A DNA stretch of 64,000 nt, taken from contig WNNJ02000338.1 of assembly GCA_012934845.2 (NCBI GenBank), forward strand, positions 37,513 to 101,512, given 5' to 3'. Each line of letters opens with the position of its first letter. Position 1 is the first letter of the stretch. Origin of the DNA: Pomphorhynchus laevis (taxonomy: Eukaryota > Acanthocephala > Palaeacanthocephala > Echinorhynchida > Pomphorhynchidae). This document shows positions 1 through 13,800 of the stretch, piece by piece. The translations under genes were made by a program, and so were the position numbers. Below the pieces are notes generated by a model, which was not told the DNA's origin, did not search any database, and worked only from the letters and a program-made list of their open reading frames with translations.

Positions 1-571
1 ATTTTGAACTATAAATTTAAAAATAATTGATGAATTAATATTAGAGATTTTATTTTATGATTTATTCAGTTTTGTTTGGCTTTTTACGGTAAACAATTAC
101 AAAAGATTATGTCGTACCAATACATAGTTTCAGTGTATCTGACAGAGGTTATATTACATGGAAAACAATATTTACATGTCAATGAAGACGAATATAGAAA
201 TCAGATCACTTAACTAAAACTACATATTTTGAACTATAAATTTGAAAGTGTAAATATCTTAATAATAAAAAGAAATTTTTATAATCCAGGATTTTTATAA
301 GCCGATTTATGGATATATGTATATGAGTAAAGATTGCAAGTCATCAGAAGAAACTGATGATCGGTGTTTTTGAACAGGCAATAATGACAGTTAAAATTAT
401 TTAAAATATGATTAAACTAAATAAATTATATAAAAACTGTATATATAATAAAAATTGTATATATGAAAATTTCTTAAAGAATATTTCTAAAATAATAATA
501 TTAAAAAAGTATTATTGTGCCAAAGACTAAAACGGTATTAATAGCAAGTAAGTAATATGCAGTAATATTTA

Positions 572-798
572 CCCCTTATATCATGAATGGGACATAAATG
601 CCCCTTATATCATCAATGAGACATCCCTATATCATGAAGGGGACATAAATGCCTCTTATATCATGAATAAGACATAAATGCCCCTTATTTAATGAATGAG
701 ACATAAATGCCCCTTATATCATAAACGAGACATAAATGCCCCTTATATCATGAATGAGACATGATATAAGAGACATAAATGCCCCTTATATCATAATA
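572..798. repeat. 29-bp minisatellite, about 7.5 copies
   Basis: Imperfect tandem copies of ccccttatatcatgaatgag followed by acataaatg, with one internal expansion near 596-650 and another near 740-780. Located beyond the last filamin exon seen in the window. Confidence 0.9.
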
Positions 799-1429
799 CA
801 AAAATGTCTCGTTTATGAATTACATCAAGTATGTAAATGTTTATAAGTATTTTGTAAAAATGCATGCTTAATAAAATTACATATTTTGTACAAACATATC
901 CACTGTATTTACATAATATTTCCTATATATATTTATATATATTTCCTGTTTTTATATAATGTATTATATAAATGGAACTTAACATATATAAGATTGCACT
1001 ATGCATTTTTTGAGTGGCAAATGTCAATATATTTAATACATTACAATCAAATGGTAATACATATGGCATTGAATGAAAAAGATGAGCTATTACTAGATAA
1101 CTTGCTTCTCTTATATAATTATTTACATTATATATAAATATAATCAAATAATTATCAAATAACTAAAATAATAAAAAAATGATTTTGAAAAATAATTTAA
1201 TCTTTTTTATTTTTTTATTATTTTTCAATTGCAAAATAATTTCTATTCGTACTATTTAGTTGAGGTAACGGATTAGCTAGTGGAAATCATAATTGACCTT
1301 TTGGCAAAGACTTTACATATATGGCAGATAAATATTTAACAAATAGAATACATTTATAGGTGCGTTAGCATTGCCTCAGTTAATTTTCATATTTATAGTT
1401 ATTTTTCGTTAAATACAATTTATATTAAC

Positions 1430-1822
1430 AAAGCGAAAGTGCACCTTCAATCTTGACACGTAAGGATGCATCTGAACCGCAGCTGCTCACTACAAATTCG
1501 CAAAGTTGATTCACTATTCCACATATTAGACCGTCTCCTGAAACCTTAGGTGTATAATTATTGCCAACAATGATATTAAACGGAGATCCTGGAAATGGAT
1601 TATCTGTGAAATTACAAGATTCTTTATTTCCTTTACCTTTTATATGTTCGTTGTTGAGCGTAACGTCCACTTTCAGCAGTCCGACCTTTGCGGGTACAAA
1701 TTTTACAGTCTGTAATCCACCAGATGCGTCAGTAGTTAGTGAATACACTAATTCATCAAAATCAGGTTCTTGTTGGTGTATTTTGATTTTAGCTTTTACA
1801 GAACCAGCCAATGTGTAATCGA
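1430..1822 (-). CDS. Filamin-like exons 37-38 with a stop-free 33-nt intron
   Basis: Exon 37 is 1637-1822 (62 codons) and exon 38 is 1430-1603 (58 codons). The 33 nt at 1604-1636 (GTAAAG ... TTTCACAG) stay open if retained. Removing them yields NEHIKDNPFPGSPFNIIV, the canonical boundary, while retention inserts 11 residues in the FG turn. TDASGGLQTVKFVPAKVG is the core of the repeat. Exon 38 ends inside the next repeat (VKIEGALSL) at a phase-1 T/GTTAAT donor; reading straight on meets a stop two bases later, so the gene probably continues below 1430. Confidence 0.8.
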
Positions 1823-4800
1823 CTAAAAAGAGCGACTAATCGAATTTCAAAACCTTGACATTTTTAGGTATAAACTACTTTAAATACTTAGCCAATAAAT
1901 AGTCTGTAATCCACCAGATGCGTCAAAGTAGTAAACACTTTAAACTTGATGAGTACACTAATTCATCAAAATATGAACAGGGACATTCATTCCCTTCATC
2001 TTGCAATATTCGTTTTATTAACTGCGAGCATGTACACGCTCATTCCATTAACATAGGCAAAGTAATCACTGATTAATCGTACTTTCTTTGGGTTGACAAA
2101 GAAAGTACGATTTTTTAAGAATTTTCTATAAGAATTTTGATTTATTAATTTTTGTATATTTTTTTGCATTAATATTTTTTATTAATATTTTATTGTATAA
2201 AATATTAATTAATATATTGCTTAATATTTTATATAATAAATGTATTAAACTAATAATTATATTGTTGATAATATTGTGTCGCAGCTTGCCATCGCTGCGA
2301 CACAATCCGACCGGCTCTAATCGAAAAGGTATCCAGGCTGAAGACAAGGACATTCGAATTATGTGGTTCAACTCGGAGTGTCGAGTGCTCAGGGATTTGC
2401 TGCTTTGACAGTCCAGACTTTGCGCAGCTTGCCATCGCTGCGACACAATCCGACCGGCTCTAATCGAAAAGGTATCCAGGCTGAAGACAAGGACATTCGA
2501 ATTATGTGGTTCAACTCGGAGTGTCGAGTGCTCAGGGATTTGCTGCTTTGACAGTCCAGACTTTGCAAGCCCGATGCGTCGCTGGTACTACTAGCGAACA
2601 TGTGCATTGAACGAGACCAACGCTTCTGTTTATGTTTTTATGTTGCCAACTCTTCCCCGCACACAGCGGTCCATCTGTGCACGTCATTTTGAAATCCAAG
2701 CAGTCCACTTCGCTGGTTGCTCCAAGGTTTGGTCCCACCAATGCAATTACGAGATCCGACGTGCCTGCGATTGAGGACAAATATGCAGCCAGTGATATAA
2801 CTTCACTGCGATATAGATCTAAGCTACCAAAGTCAATCGGCAGAGTTGATTGTCGCCATGCTTTATCATCCAGATATAAATTCAATATGTCGGCCAAAGC
2901 GGACTTTAGGATTTCGTTGTAATGCTTTAATGACAGACAGGTAGAGTAAGGAGCGCAACGTATCAGATGAAATTTTTTTGGTATGCTGAAGCTACATCGC
3001 AACAGAAACAAGGCATCCTGTCTAGATAGATCAACCATTCGTTTGGCAGTGTTCTGGAGAAGCGATATGCATTGATTCACAGTTTCATTGACCTTCAAGT
3101 CGCGTCCTACCGGAATGCTCAAGATGACAGCGTCGTTGGGATCAGTCAGAACGCATTCAGGAATCAAGTCCTACTATCGAATTTGATCCTTATGATCACG
3201 AATATTAACTCGACTTTTGAGGATTTAATGTAAGTCTAATTCTCGTCCCCCGATCGATTATGTTAGCTTCATCCGAATAAATCGTATCCGAGTCACCCCC
3301 CCATACAGTCGTCGAGATACCATACGCAAAACGGTGACTCGCAGAGTTTGACAACTTAGTTTACGGCAAGCGAGTAAAGCAGGGAACCGAGAGGGTACCC
3401 TTGTTGAATACCTTCGGCTGACGGAATTATTGATGTGCCAGTAATAAGTTGACATTCGCCACCGTAGCATAGGTTGACGAATGACAGGTAAGCTGGTAGT
3501 TTCCTGCGAACCATTTCAATCATGTGGCCACGGTTGACAAGGTTGAACGCATTATGAAAGTCTAACTTGACAAGCACAACTTTAGGAATTAAAGCGTTCG
3601 CGATAAATGTCTGGACGCGTAAGTTACAGGTTCAACTCCTCGAGGTTCGAACCCACCTAGAATATCGTTTGATGCCCAACGTGCAACAATCTTTGCTGCC
3701 AAGCGGCGCAACGTACAACCCACAGCAATCAGACAAATACTGCCATTAGGTATCTGTAATGTCATCAGATTAGCGCCGCAGAAAAATTTTCTTATAGATT
3801 CCGGCACACAACCTTTCAGGACGATGGTGATTAATTCGGCCAAGGATTGAACTAGGCGATAAGCTGAAAGGCCGCACGATGGACCAGACAGGTCTTTTAG
3901 ATGTAGTGGACTGAGACCATCCAATCCACTTGAGGAAGCATTTGGAAATGAGCGAAGAGCCGACAACACGATTTCCGTATAGACAACAAGTAAGACACAA
4001 GGTGGTACACTGTGAATTTGAACTTGCGTATTTGTCCCATATAATTGGTTAGTTCATGGGGGTGTTTGGATTTTAGTTCTGACAAAACTTGATCGTCGAA
4101 TTGCACTATTTCGTCATCGCTGCTTACTAATCTGATTGCGCCGTGAACATCTCCATCTTTGAGTTTTTTGAAACTCTGCGACAAAAATTTCTATTAACAT
4201 CGCGACCGTCTACTTTAGTTTGGTTACCGAGTCTGTTGCGCTTTCGCACCGCAGCGTCATCAACTGACCAGGATATCATATCAAGAAATTTGAGACAGGC
4301 CTCTTTTATCTTATGAGACAAACTGTGATTGTCTGTTTCCTCAGCTATTACAGACACGCTAATAACATTTCTTGCGAACATCACCAGTTTGATCCAAGCA
4401 TATTCCCTCTGGTAGTCCCTCGCAATATCAGAGAGTATGCTCAAAAGAGTTGTAGCTACCTGATGCCTGGCAGATCTGGGAATCCGTCGCACCGACCAAA
4501 CTAGTAGCGTCCGAATAAACGAAATTTCCAATTGCTCTTCTAAAAGTGTGTGGTCAGCATGAGCATCAAGTGATGCTGAATTATTTATGGAAGTAGGTGT
4601 TTGATCACAACCGGGGCAGCAGAAAGATGGCCATGTCGGCGTATTTGTCCGTTTGAATTTAAGCTGAAAAATCGACAACGCACGCTGCATTGTCCTTTTT
4701 TCGACACGATATCATCCAGAATATACCCGGATGATTCATAATTTGTTCTCCTCACCAGACTGGGAATGTCATCCTTTCGTGTAGGATGCCGATCAAATGG

Positions 4801-7800
4801 TATGAGATACTAGTTGATATAATACGTGATATAATACGTGTAATTTACGTTAAATACTGTTGCGGGCTTTTAAAAATATTTTACAAAATATTTCTATTTT
4901 CAATTTTTAATGATATTTCTGGTAGTCCCTCGCAATATCAGAGAGTGTGATCGAAAGAATTGTAGTTACCTGATGCCTGGCAGATCTGGGAATCCGTCAC
5001 ACCAACCGGACTGGTAGCGTCCAAATAAACAATATTTAAATAAATAATAAATAATAAATAATAATATTTAAATACACAAACATCTAATTTAAGTACGTTT
5101 TCTTCATGTGCATTACTCAAACGCCAACTACAAATAAATGTAAATAAACGACTTAAACGACATACTATTAAAGTAACTATCAACGCCGACATTAATTTCT
5201 TTCGGTATTGAAATCAGTTTGATGGCATTGATATCATAGGCTTCAATGTATAATGGGCAATGTTCAGCGGCTATTTCACGATAGGAAATAAAAATACGAT
5301 ACTGACCTGTGCATAGAGAATTAATATCAAAATGTTTGAACAACATCAGTTAACATACCAATTTCAGTAGGTGTAAATGATAGTTTGTAATTTCCATTAC
5401 CTTCAGGAATAACTTCATGATTAACGTCTTTTTGAACCGGATCTAATGCAAAATAAATATATTACTTTATATTTAATACTATTCTATCAATGTCAATATA
5501 AAAACTATTTATATAAATTCTACGCTGTAATATGAAATATTATCATAATATTATTAATATTTTATAAAAATATAAAATATTACCGATAAAAATTATTTAT
5601 CATTTAATAAATTATTCAAATAAACATCAAATTAATGATTTCTGATTACTATCGAAATGGTTAAATGATCAAGGCATAAATTAAAAATGTGGTTTATGAC
5701 TATAATAAATTTTAGTACTGATATATTTCATTATATTATTTTATCACAATTATCACCATATTGGAACAAACGAGTACTAGATTTTGTAACCTTAGATTTA
5801 CCGGTAATGTGTCTTAAATAATGTTGAAATTGCACAAAGCTATTTTGAATAAAATCTGAATCATCGTCATTGATCGACAGGAATGTATCTCATTTACAAA
5901 ATTTGTTGCAAATTGATGTTGTTTTCATTCTTCAGTAAGATGCTGTAAGACTATTTTTAATATTAACAGCATGCATACGACTAAAATCATGCAAATGTAT
6001 GTCGGCAAACCGATGCATACTTATGTAATATCTTGCAATCTACGTTCTAATACTATCAAGCAATTCAAGCAATGAAACAACAAATGCTTTAACGATACCG
6101 ATATTCAATGAATTTCGAATTGTACATATTTTTTGATTACGATCTCTGTTTGGAAAGAGATCATCCGAATCAATTAGAATCCGCAATTTCTTCAATAATG
6201 CTGATATTGTAAAATCTCCATTTTCATAAAGATTTTCTTTCAAACACATTGTTATCAAATGTCCAGCTAGAACAAAACAATTTTAACAAAATATAGTTTT
6301 CTTAGAAATTATATTAAATACTTTATAATTAAAAGTTATAAATTAATCAACAAATAATAAAATCAGTTGTTGCACTTAAAATCTTCAATAATAAAGCAAT
6401 TTAAATAATAAGACAATTTATTGGTTTTTACTGGTTTAAATATTTTCAACGTAACTTTGATTTATTCTTTATAGTTAATTACTAATTATCTTAATTGATT
6501 TATAATTCATAATTTATTTACTAACTAAATCTTAAAAATTTGTTCAAATATTTTTGTCGATTTTGAAAAAATCGAATATTTTAAATGCAAAAAAATAGTT
6601 TAATTATTAAGCAAACAATTTTATTAATATATATAATAAGTAAATTATAAAAGTAATATACAGAAATGTATATCTACACCACTGGAGCAGATAGCTTAGT
6701 GGATATTGCGTTGAATCACGATACAGACGTCCTGAGTTCAAATCCGATCAGCATCAGTCAACGGAGAAAGCAGATAATAAGGGTCGAAACGTGAAACGTG
6801 AAATAATTTACTAACTAAATCTTAAAAATTTGTTCAAATATTTTTGTCGATTTTGAAAAAATCGAATATTTTAAATGCAAAAAAATAGTTTAATTATTAA
6901 GCAAACAATTTTATTAATATATATATTCAAAAATTAAATTTGAGCTTTGAGGCCACTTTTTCACCTAAGAAATTATTTTCTTAATTACAAAATTGAATTT
7001 ATATCGACAATTAAATATACAACTGACAATTTCGTATTATATTCGCACAAATTCAAGTTATACTGTTCTGTTAATTTTTATTTAATTTTATTTTCATTAA
7101 TTGTAGTATCGATTTTATCTTTTTAAGTTGCGAATTACAGCTTTTGACTTTATTTACATGAGGAGCTTGAAGTAATAAATTTGGATATCAGGAAAAAATA
7201 TGTTTGATATTCTTACATAAGTAAATCGAGACCGAAGCCGGTAATCGAGGCCGAGGAATAAATTTGGATAGCAGGAAAAAATATATATGTGTTTCACTCG
7301 CATACATTCTTGTTGATGTTAGGGATTAAGGCCTGATACTAAATCGTTTGAAGATCCTACATTAGACATTTTATAACCAAATTATTTCTTTAAATTGAAT
7401 TTCTTCTATACAAAAAAATAATATTTTCTAATTAATAAAGTGGAATAGCAGAGAGGATTATTAAATCTTTTGTACAAAATAATAAATATCAAAGTAAAGA
7501 ATTATTGATGTTGAATCAAATAAAGGAGGAAATGTTTTGATATTTCGCTAACCTTTGTTAGCATCTTCAGAAAATTACTTAAAAATTACCTAATTTTCTG
7601 AGGATGATAACAGAGGTCAGCGAAATATCAAAAAATTTCCTCTTTTCATTGATTTAGCTTCAATAATTCTTTATTAAAAATGGATCATTATCAACTATTT
7701 GGAATATCAAAGTTTTTAGCAATCAATATCCGATGACAGCTAAAGACTTCATTTTAAATATTTAAAAATATTAAGAATATTTTGGACTCAAATATTTTTG

Positions 7801-10800
7801 AATATTCTGTAAGAATTGGAAAATCCTTTCTTCTATTCTTTATTTTATAATAAAAGTTGTTATATTTTTATATATTTATATAAAAGCTGCAAATTACAAA
7901 CAATTGGGATTAACTAATGAATATCTGTATATTTTATCATCTTCAAGTATTGAAAAAATTAAAAAAAATAATTATTTGAAAAAAGTAAATTATATATTAA
8001 CCATGACTTTTAGACGCATATAAAGATACGATACGATGCTGAGGAATCTTAATTCTTGACGCTATTGTAACTTTTAGCCGATAACAGAAATTTGCGATGT
8101 CATAAGAATTAGTAAATAAGTAATTGTCAATGGTTTCGAATTTGATAGATAACAGATTATCAAGCAGTTTTCCTTCGAAAAATATATAAAACAAATTTGT
8201 GAAAACAATCGTAACAAAGATTTATCACTTTCAAAATTTTATCGTAAGGGGAATTAAATTAATCGAAAGCAATGAAAAGCATTTTTTAATATTTTAAAGC
8301 CAGTTTTAAAGTCTGCAAATGTTAAATATTACATTTAACATATCAATATAACATATATATTTTGTATACAAAATATATGTATTATTATGCATGGGTTTAT
8401 CCTTGGCTCGACTATTGGCATCGATAATTTTTAAAAGAACAGTTTCAAATATAACCTCTCTTTAGTTATCTATGATAAAAATGCTTCCATCACTAGCATC
8501 TGTAAGCACCTATTCTGCATATCGTAGTTTGGTATAAGGCAACCAATTTAAATAGCTACACATTTTAAGGATAACGAAATGCGATTCAACCTGATTTCAA
8601 CAACTCTCTTACGAGATATTTCAGACACTTATAAAAGATAACCTATCGAAACAGCAGTAAAATATTTTAAAATAATATTTATCGTCTTACCGCTAGTGGG
8701 GTATTATAATCGTATAGGGGATTATAATAATAATCTAAATTATATAAATAATAACTTAATTCGTTCATAATGTAAACATAATGTTGATGAACATAATGTT
8801 CAATTTTGGAACAACGTAAGATATTAAAAGTGATAAGTCATAAGAGATATCCAGGTTGGTCTATTAAAAGAACCAGACGCCAATCGTTTGTTGATTTGTT
8901 GTCTTGGAGCACGAGTGTAGCAACTAGTTGCACATTGCCACAATCGATCTGCGAACGGTTATCCTAAGTAAACAATGCAACTTGGAACCACTTTAAAACG
9001 GTGGTCATTAATACAAACTGTGGTTTGTATTAATGTTTTTGAGCGATTACTTAATTTTGAGCAATTACGTAAATTTTTAGCGATTACTTCAGTACTCAAG
9101 TATGAAAGGTTGGTTAAATTGGCTGATAAGTTATTCCCTTCAATCATTAGGCTGGCATTTAATAAATAACGAGTTTCAAGATAGATTGGTAGATAGATTG
9201 CACTCTGTCAAAGCTTATGTTTAAATGTGAGAATTTTAAAAATGTTATCAACGAAGTTTTCGAAGAAGAGTAGCGGTTTATATGAAAATACGATTGCGGA
9301 AATATGAAGAACTATAAGTATGCCTATTGCTAAAACAGTGTCGCCATGCTTTCGGGCTTTTTGTACCGAGATATGAATTCAATCGCATTTTTCGTACGTG
9401 AGGTTATGGTGTATTAAGATATTTGTTATGTATTAATATATATTATATAATATATAATATTATATTACAACATAATATTATATTGCATATTATTAATATA
9501 TTTTATTAATACATAATTGTTATATTTATTAATATATTCATAGCAGTGGGGCATTTACATGCTCCACTCCATATGTAAATGATCCTTTTCCGAACATGGT
9601 CTATTAGTAGAGATATGTCGATTATGTCTTCATTACCTTGAACGTTGACTCCCCATCATTTGACATTTTGTCACTGCTCAAGTCGAAAGACTTTCCATAC
9701 AATGGTGGCTCACTCTCGAATATTACTGACAGTCAATATCATTTTTGGATATCTAGATAACAAAATACTCTAACGATATTGAAACAAACTTGTATCGCAA
9801 GCCGGTTGTAACTTAGTGCTCATCAGACTGACAGACACATATCTCTCACAGAATCAAAATTCCCTAGCTAAAGTTTTATTGACCCATCCTGCCTTAATTC
9901 GTTCATAATGTAAACATAATGTTGATGAACATAATGTTCAATTTTGGAACAACGTAAGATATTAAAAGTGATAAGTCATAAGAGATATCCAGGTTGGTCT
10001 ATTAAAAGAACCAGACGCCAATCGTTTGTTGATTTGTTGTCTTGGAGCACGAGTGTAGCAACTAGTTGCACATTGCCATAATCGATCTGCGAACGGTTAT
10101 CCTAAGTAAACAATGCAACTTGGAACCACTTTAAAACGGTTTCAACGAACTGTCCTTACGAACGTGGCTATTTATCCAAAGAAATTATGTTTAATAATGA
10201 TGCCATCGTCGAAAGCTAGCGTTTTTTTCTACAATAATTTTTTCTACAATAAATTTCTCGTGTTTATGATGTCCATCAACCTCAAAAAAATTCCACTTTG
10301 ACACTTAAGCAAATCTTGAATATAATGAAAACTGATAAACAATATATTAATAACATGGAATTCTTCCGTATCAGTGCTAAGTATAAATTAAGTATAATTT
10401 CAGAGAACGAAGAATATTTTAATATTTAAACATCAAATAAATCCATAATAATGCTGGTTATAAAAATGCTGGCTACCAAATTCGCCGTTATTATAATTTG
10501 GCGATATTATTACATTTAATATTTCTTTTTTCTTTTTATATTTTTTATAATTTATCTTAAAAACATAAAGAAATTATTAAAATTCACTATTTATTGTGCA
10601 ACGAAGAATGTGATTTTAAAAAAATTACGCTCTAAATATTTGCTCAATACAAATATTTGCATTGATAAATAACATGATTTTGTTACTCTGTATGAGTAAC
10701 AAAAGATGGTATATTTCTTAGATGGTATATTATACCATCTAGGAATTGAAACATACTAACTTGATATTTCACAGTCTGGTTTGCCTAGATTGCAATAAAT

Positions 10801-13800
10801 TCCTAAATTAATTGGCTCAAAGATTTTTGTAACTGTGCTGTCTAATCCAGATGTAACTGTAATCTTAGTTTCCATTGAGTTGCTTAGTACATCTGCTGTT
10901 GAAAAATAAAAAAGAGAAAATGAACGATTCATACATTTGTTTCAAACATATCATTTTGGTTTTATAAATTAGAATAATATGTATCTGTGACGTTCCCAAA
11001 TTCCTCAAAAAATATAAACAACGATTACAAATTTGTAAGAACTTAATCCTTGATATAAAGCGATGTTTAATAGTTATAAATTTTAAGCGAATAAGCTTTA
11101 AATGGTATTGAATACGATACTTGGCTGTTTTGTATCGTAAGCCAAGTATCGACACAGCTAAGTAGCTGATAACAGCTACTCGTAATTAAAATGTTGTTCA
11201 CTGAGCGTATTTTCATCTGTAATTAGAATACACATTAATATATTAATAGAATACACATTAATATTTAATACATTAATGTATTTTAATATATTAATACATT
11301 ATATATATTATAATAAATTATAAATATATTAATACATTAATATATTTTTCAATATTTTTCAATTTCGAGATTACACGTGCAAAATATTGATTGAGTAATA
11401 TTCTGAAATATTTCAATAATCCAGCAGTTAAAGATGATTACCTACATTGCCAGATAGTTCAAAATGCTTCTAGAATATTTATAAACTTTTAAAATCCAAA
11501 TTATTTGTATAAATTAATTAGTCAAATTTATACGAATATTCTTGCCTAAGGTTCAAACATGCAAACTATTTCAGATTTTTTCCATACCGACGTTTGGGGA
11601 ATATATGCTGATATCCTGATCCGGAAAATCCAAGATCAAGTGTTTACCAAGGAATAGATTTACAATATGAGCGTTCAAAGACGAGTTTATTAAGATAGCA
11701 CACTGCAGTCTGTTGGTTTAGAGCAAACGTCATGCAATTTCGAATTTTCGTCAGCAGCTTCTGATATCGTCAGAAATAAAGATTTTTAAAAATTAATAAC
11801 AACTGTTATAAAGACAGGCAAATTAAGACTGTTAATATTTTGACTTATTTCTTCTTTGGATCAGCAGCGGTCTTCAGTAATACAACTTACGGCATCAGGT
11901 GCAGTGGGATCTGAGCCCTCCAGTCACACCAAAACACCGCCTTCTGACTGAACCATCCGGGGTCTTTCACCCTCGAAAAATCTAGTCGAGGCGGACTATG
12001 TTTGGTAATCTCGAGATGTGGAGCTTGAATATTGCTTACACATATTTTAAAAATGGTATCAATTGAACACTGAAATATCGAACACTTAAATCACGGTTAG
12101 TAAACTACGGCCGCGGGGCACATTCAGCAGCATGTACATTAAATTATAAAACATACTTTAATATTAGATATATAATGTTAAATAAAAATATAATAACCAA
12201 ATATTTTTAGAAATTATAATTCGTAATGAAAAATTTATAAAGATTTCCCTTCAACCGTCAATTTTCTACAATTATTACTCGCGGCCCGTAGTTACTTTCA
12301 AAATCAAGAAACTGACCCGTCGATACATACGCCTACAATGGAAACGGTATTTCGGTTAGAAAATTTATAAAATGCCTCGATTTTGTTAATTTCTGAATAT
12401 ACTCTATTATTTTTAAAGATCACTTTCTTCACTAAACGTTGTCGAATAAAAACAAATTCTTACTATTAGGAAGTGGATAACTTTGAGCGTTCACTGCGGT
12501 TTTTTGTAGATCATTGACGTGTATAATCTGTTGAAGTGCTAAACATAACTCGTATTAAAGAACCGATTTTTTTCACAACATACAATCAACTGGAATGTTG
12601 TTATAGAAAAATTTCTGATTATGCTTTCCTTTGTGTCTTGGGGTAAAAGAGACCTCCAAAAATTCAGCTGATATATTGTTAACCGAGGCCTCGTAGTTGA
12701 CACTTGGAGATTGTACCCATGAAGTAAGCTTGCCTTTACCAGCCCGACCAACATATACTACAAAACATATTTTTAAATTCACTAAATATTTTAAATTTAA
12801 ACTCGTAAAATATAGATAATTTGTAGGAATTGGGTTTGCTTATTCTTTTTAAAAAGAAATATTTATGGCTTCATGTGCATCCAACAAACATAAAAATTTA
12901 AAATAAAATATTAAAATATAAAAATTAAAACAATCAAAACGATTTCTATTCCAGCGTCAATTTTCCACAATTATTACTCGCGCCCAGTAGTTTATTAAAA
13001 TAATAAAAAATGAAATTTATCACATTTCCTATTTTAGTAGCTTTCAACAAAATTTTTCTTTGACATTCAAAGTAAAATATCTGTCCAACAGTCATCTGAA
13101 CGATTATTGACTTTCAAATAATTGTAATAAGTAATCTCTGCAGATGAAAACTTAAGTTCAATATTTTGGATACTAAAAACAACTGATGTTGATCCATTTT
13201 TTAATATTTGGAATTTAGGAGCAATATCAATAGACACTAATTTATTATCATAGCTACTCCTGCTAGTGTCATTAGGAACCAGACATACGATATTTTTAAA
13301 AATTATTTATTTTATGAACAATACAAAGTTCCGTTATGTTCCGGCATATTCCTTTTATGAACAATACAAAGATTATTCTATTCCGTTATGCCGCTTCAAT
13401 CATTTGGAAAAAATTACGATGAAATATTTTTGTTGAATAAAAAAGAATAAAAGGGCCAAAATAACGAATAAAACGATGGAATATTATTGAAGAGATAAAA
13501 TGTAAAAAATTGTGAAACATGTTATTGCAATCCTGATGATGATAGCGGAAGCTATCGAAATATAGAATTTTTTATTTATATGATTGTAATTATTAAAATG
13601 ATTGCTAATGTATAAAATATGAAATTTCAGAAAGAAAAAATAAAACAAAAAACTTTTAAACGAAAATTATAACAAACTGGTTTCTGTCGAATCTAAAAAT
13701 GGAGGCTCAACAACTATACAATTACGAAATTATAAATTTTTATCGAATTTAAAAGTAGAGGCTTGACAACCAAGAATCTACTGGGCTCATTTACGACTAA

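Noticed and set aside
60-320. Possible exon 39 near the window start
   Set aside because: A TTTTAG and TTAAG pair is present, but no phase-1 reading stays open and there is no Ig pattern.
886-1147. Frames on both strands near 900-1147
   Set aside because: Very AT-rich, no motif, no splice signals in phase; typical of chance frames in this base composition.
1430-1822. C-terminus of filamin at the TAA after exon 38
   Set aside because: The frame stops in mid-repeat, right at a phase-1 donor, so an intron is more likely than a natural end.
6690-6750. Functional tRNA gene
   Set aside because: A and B boxes are present, but no acceptor stem or anticodon arm folds, and it recurs at 52734 as part of a longer repeat, so it is a SINE.
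13107-13281. Second copy of exon 28 as a working exon
   Set aside because: Both splice sites are altered and it lies out of order between exons 29 and 30.
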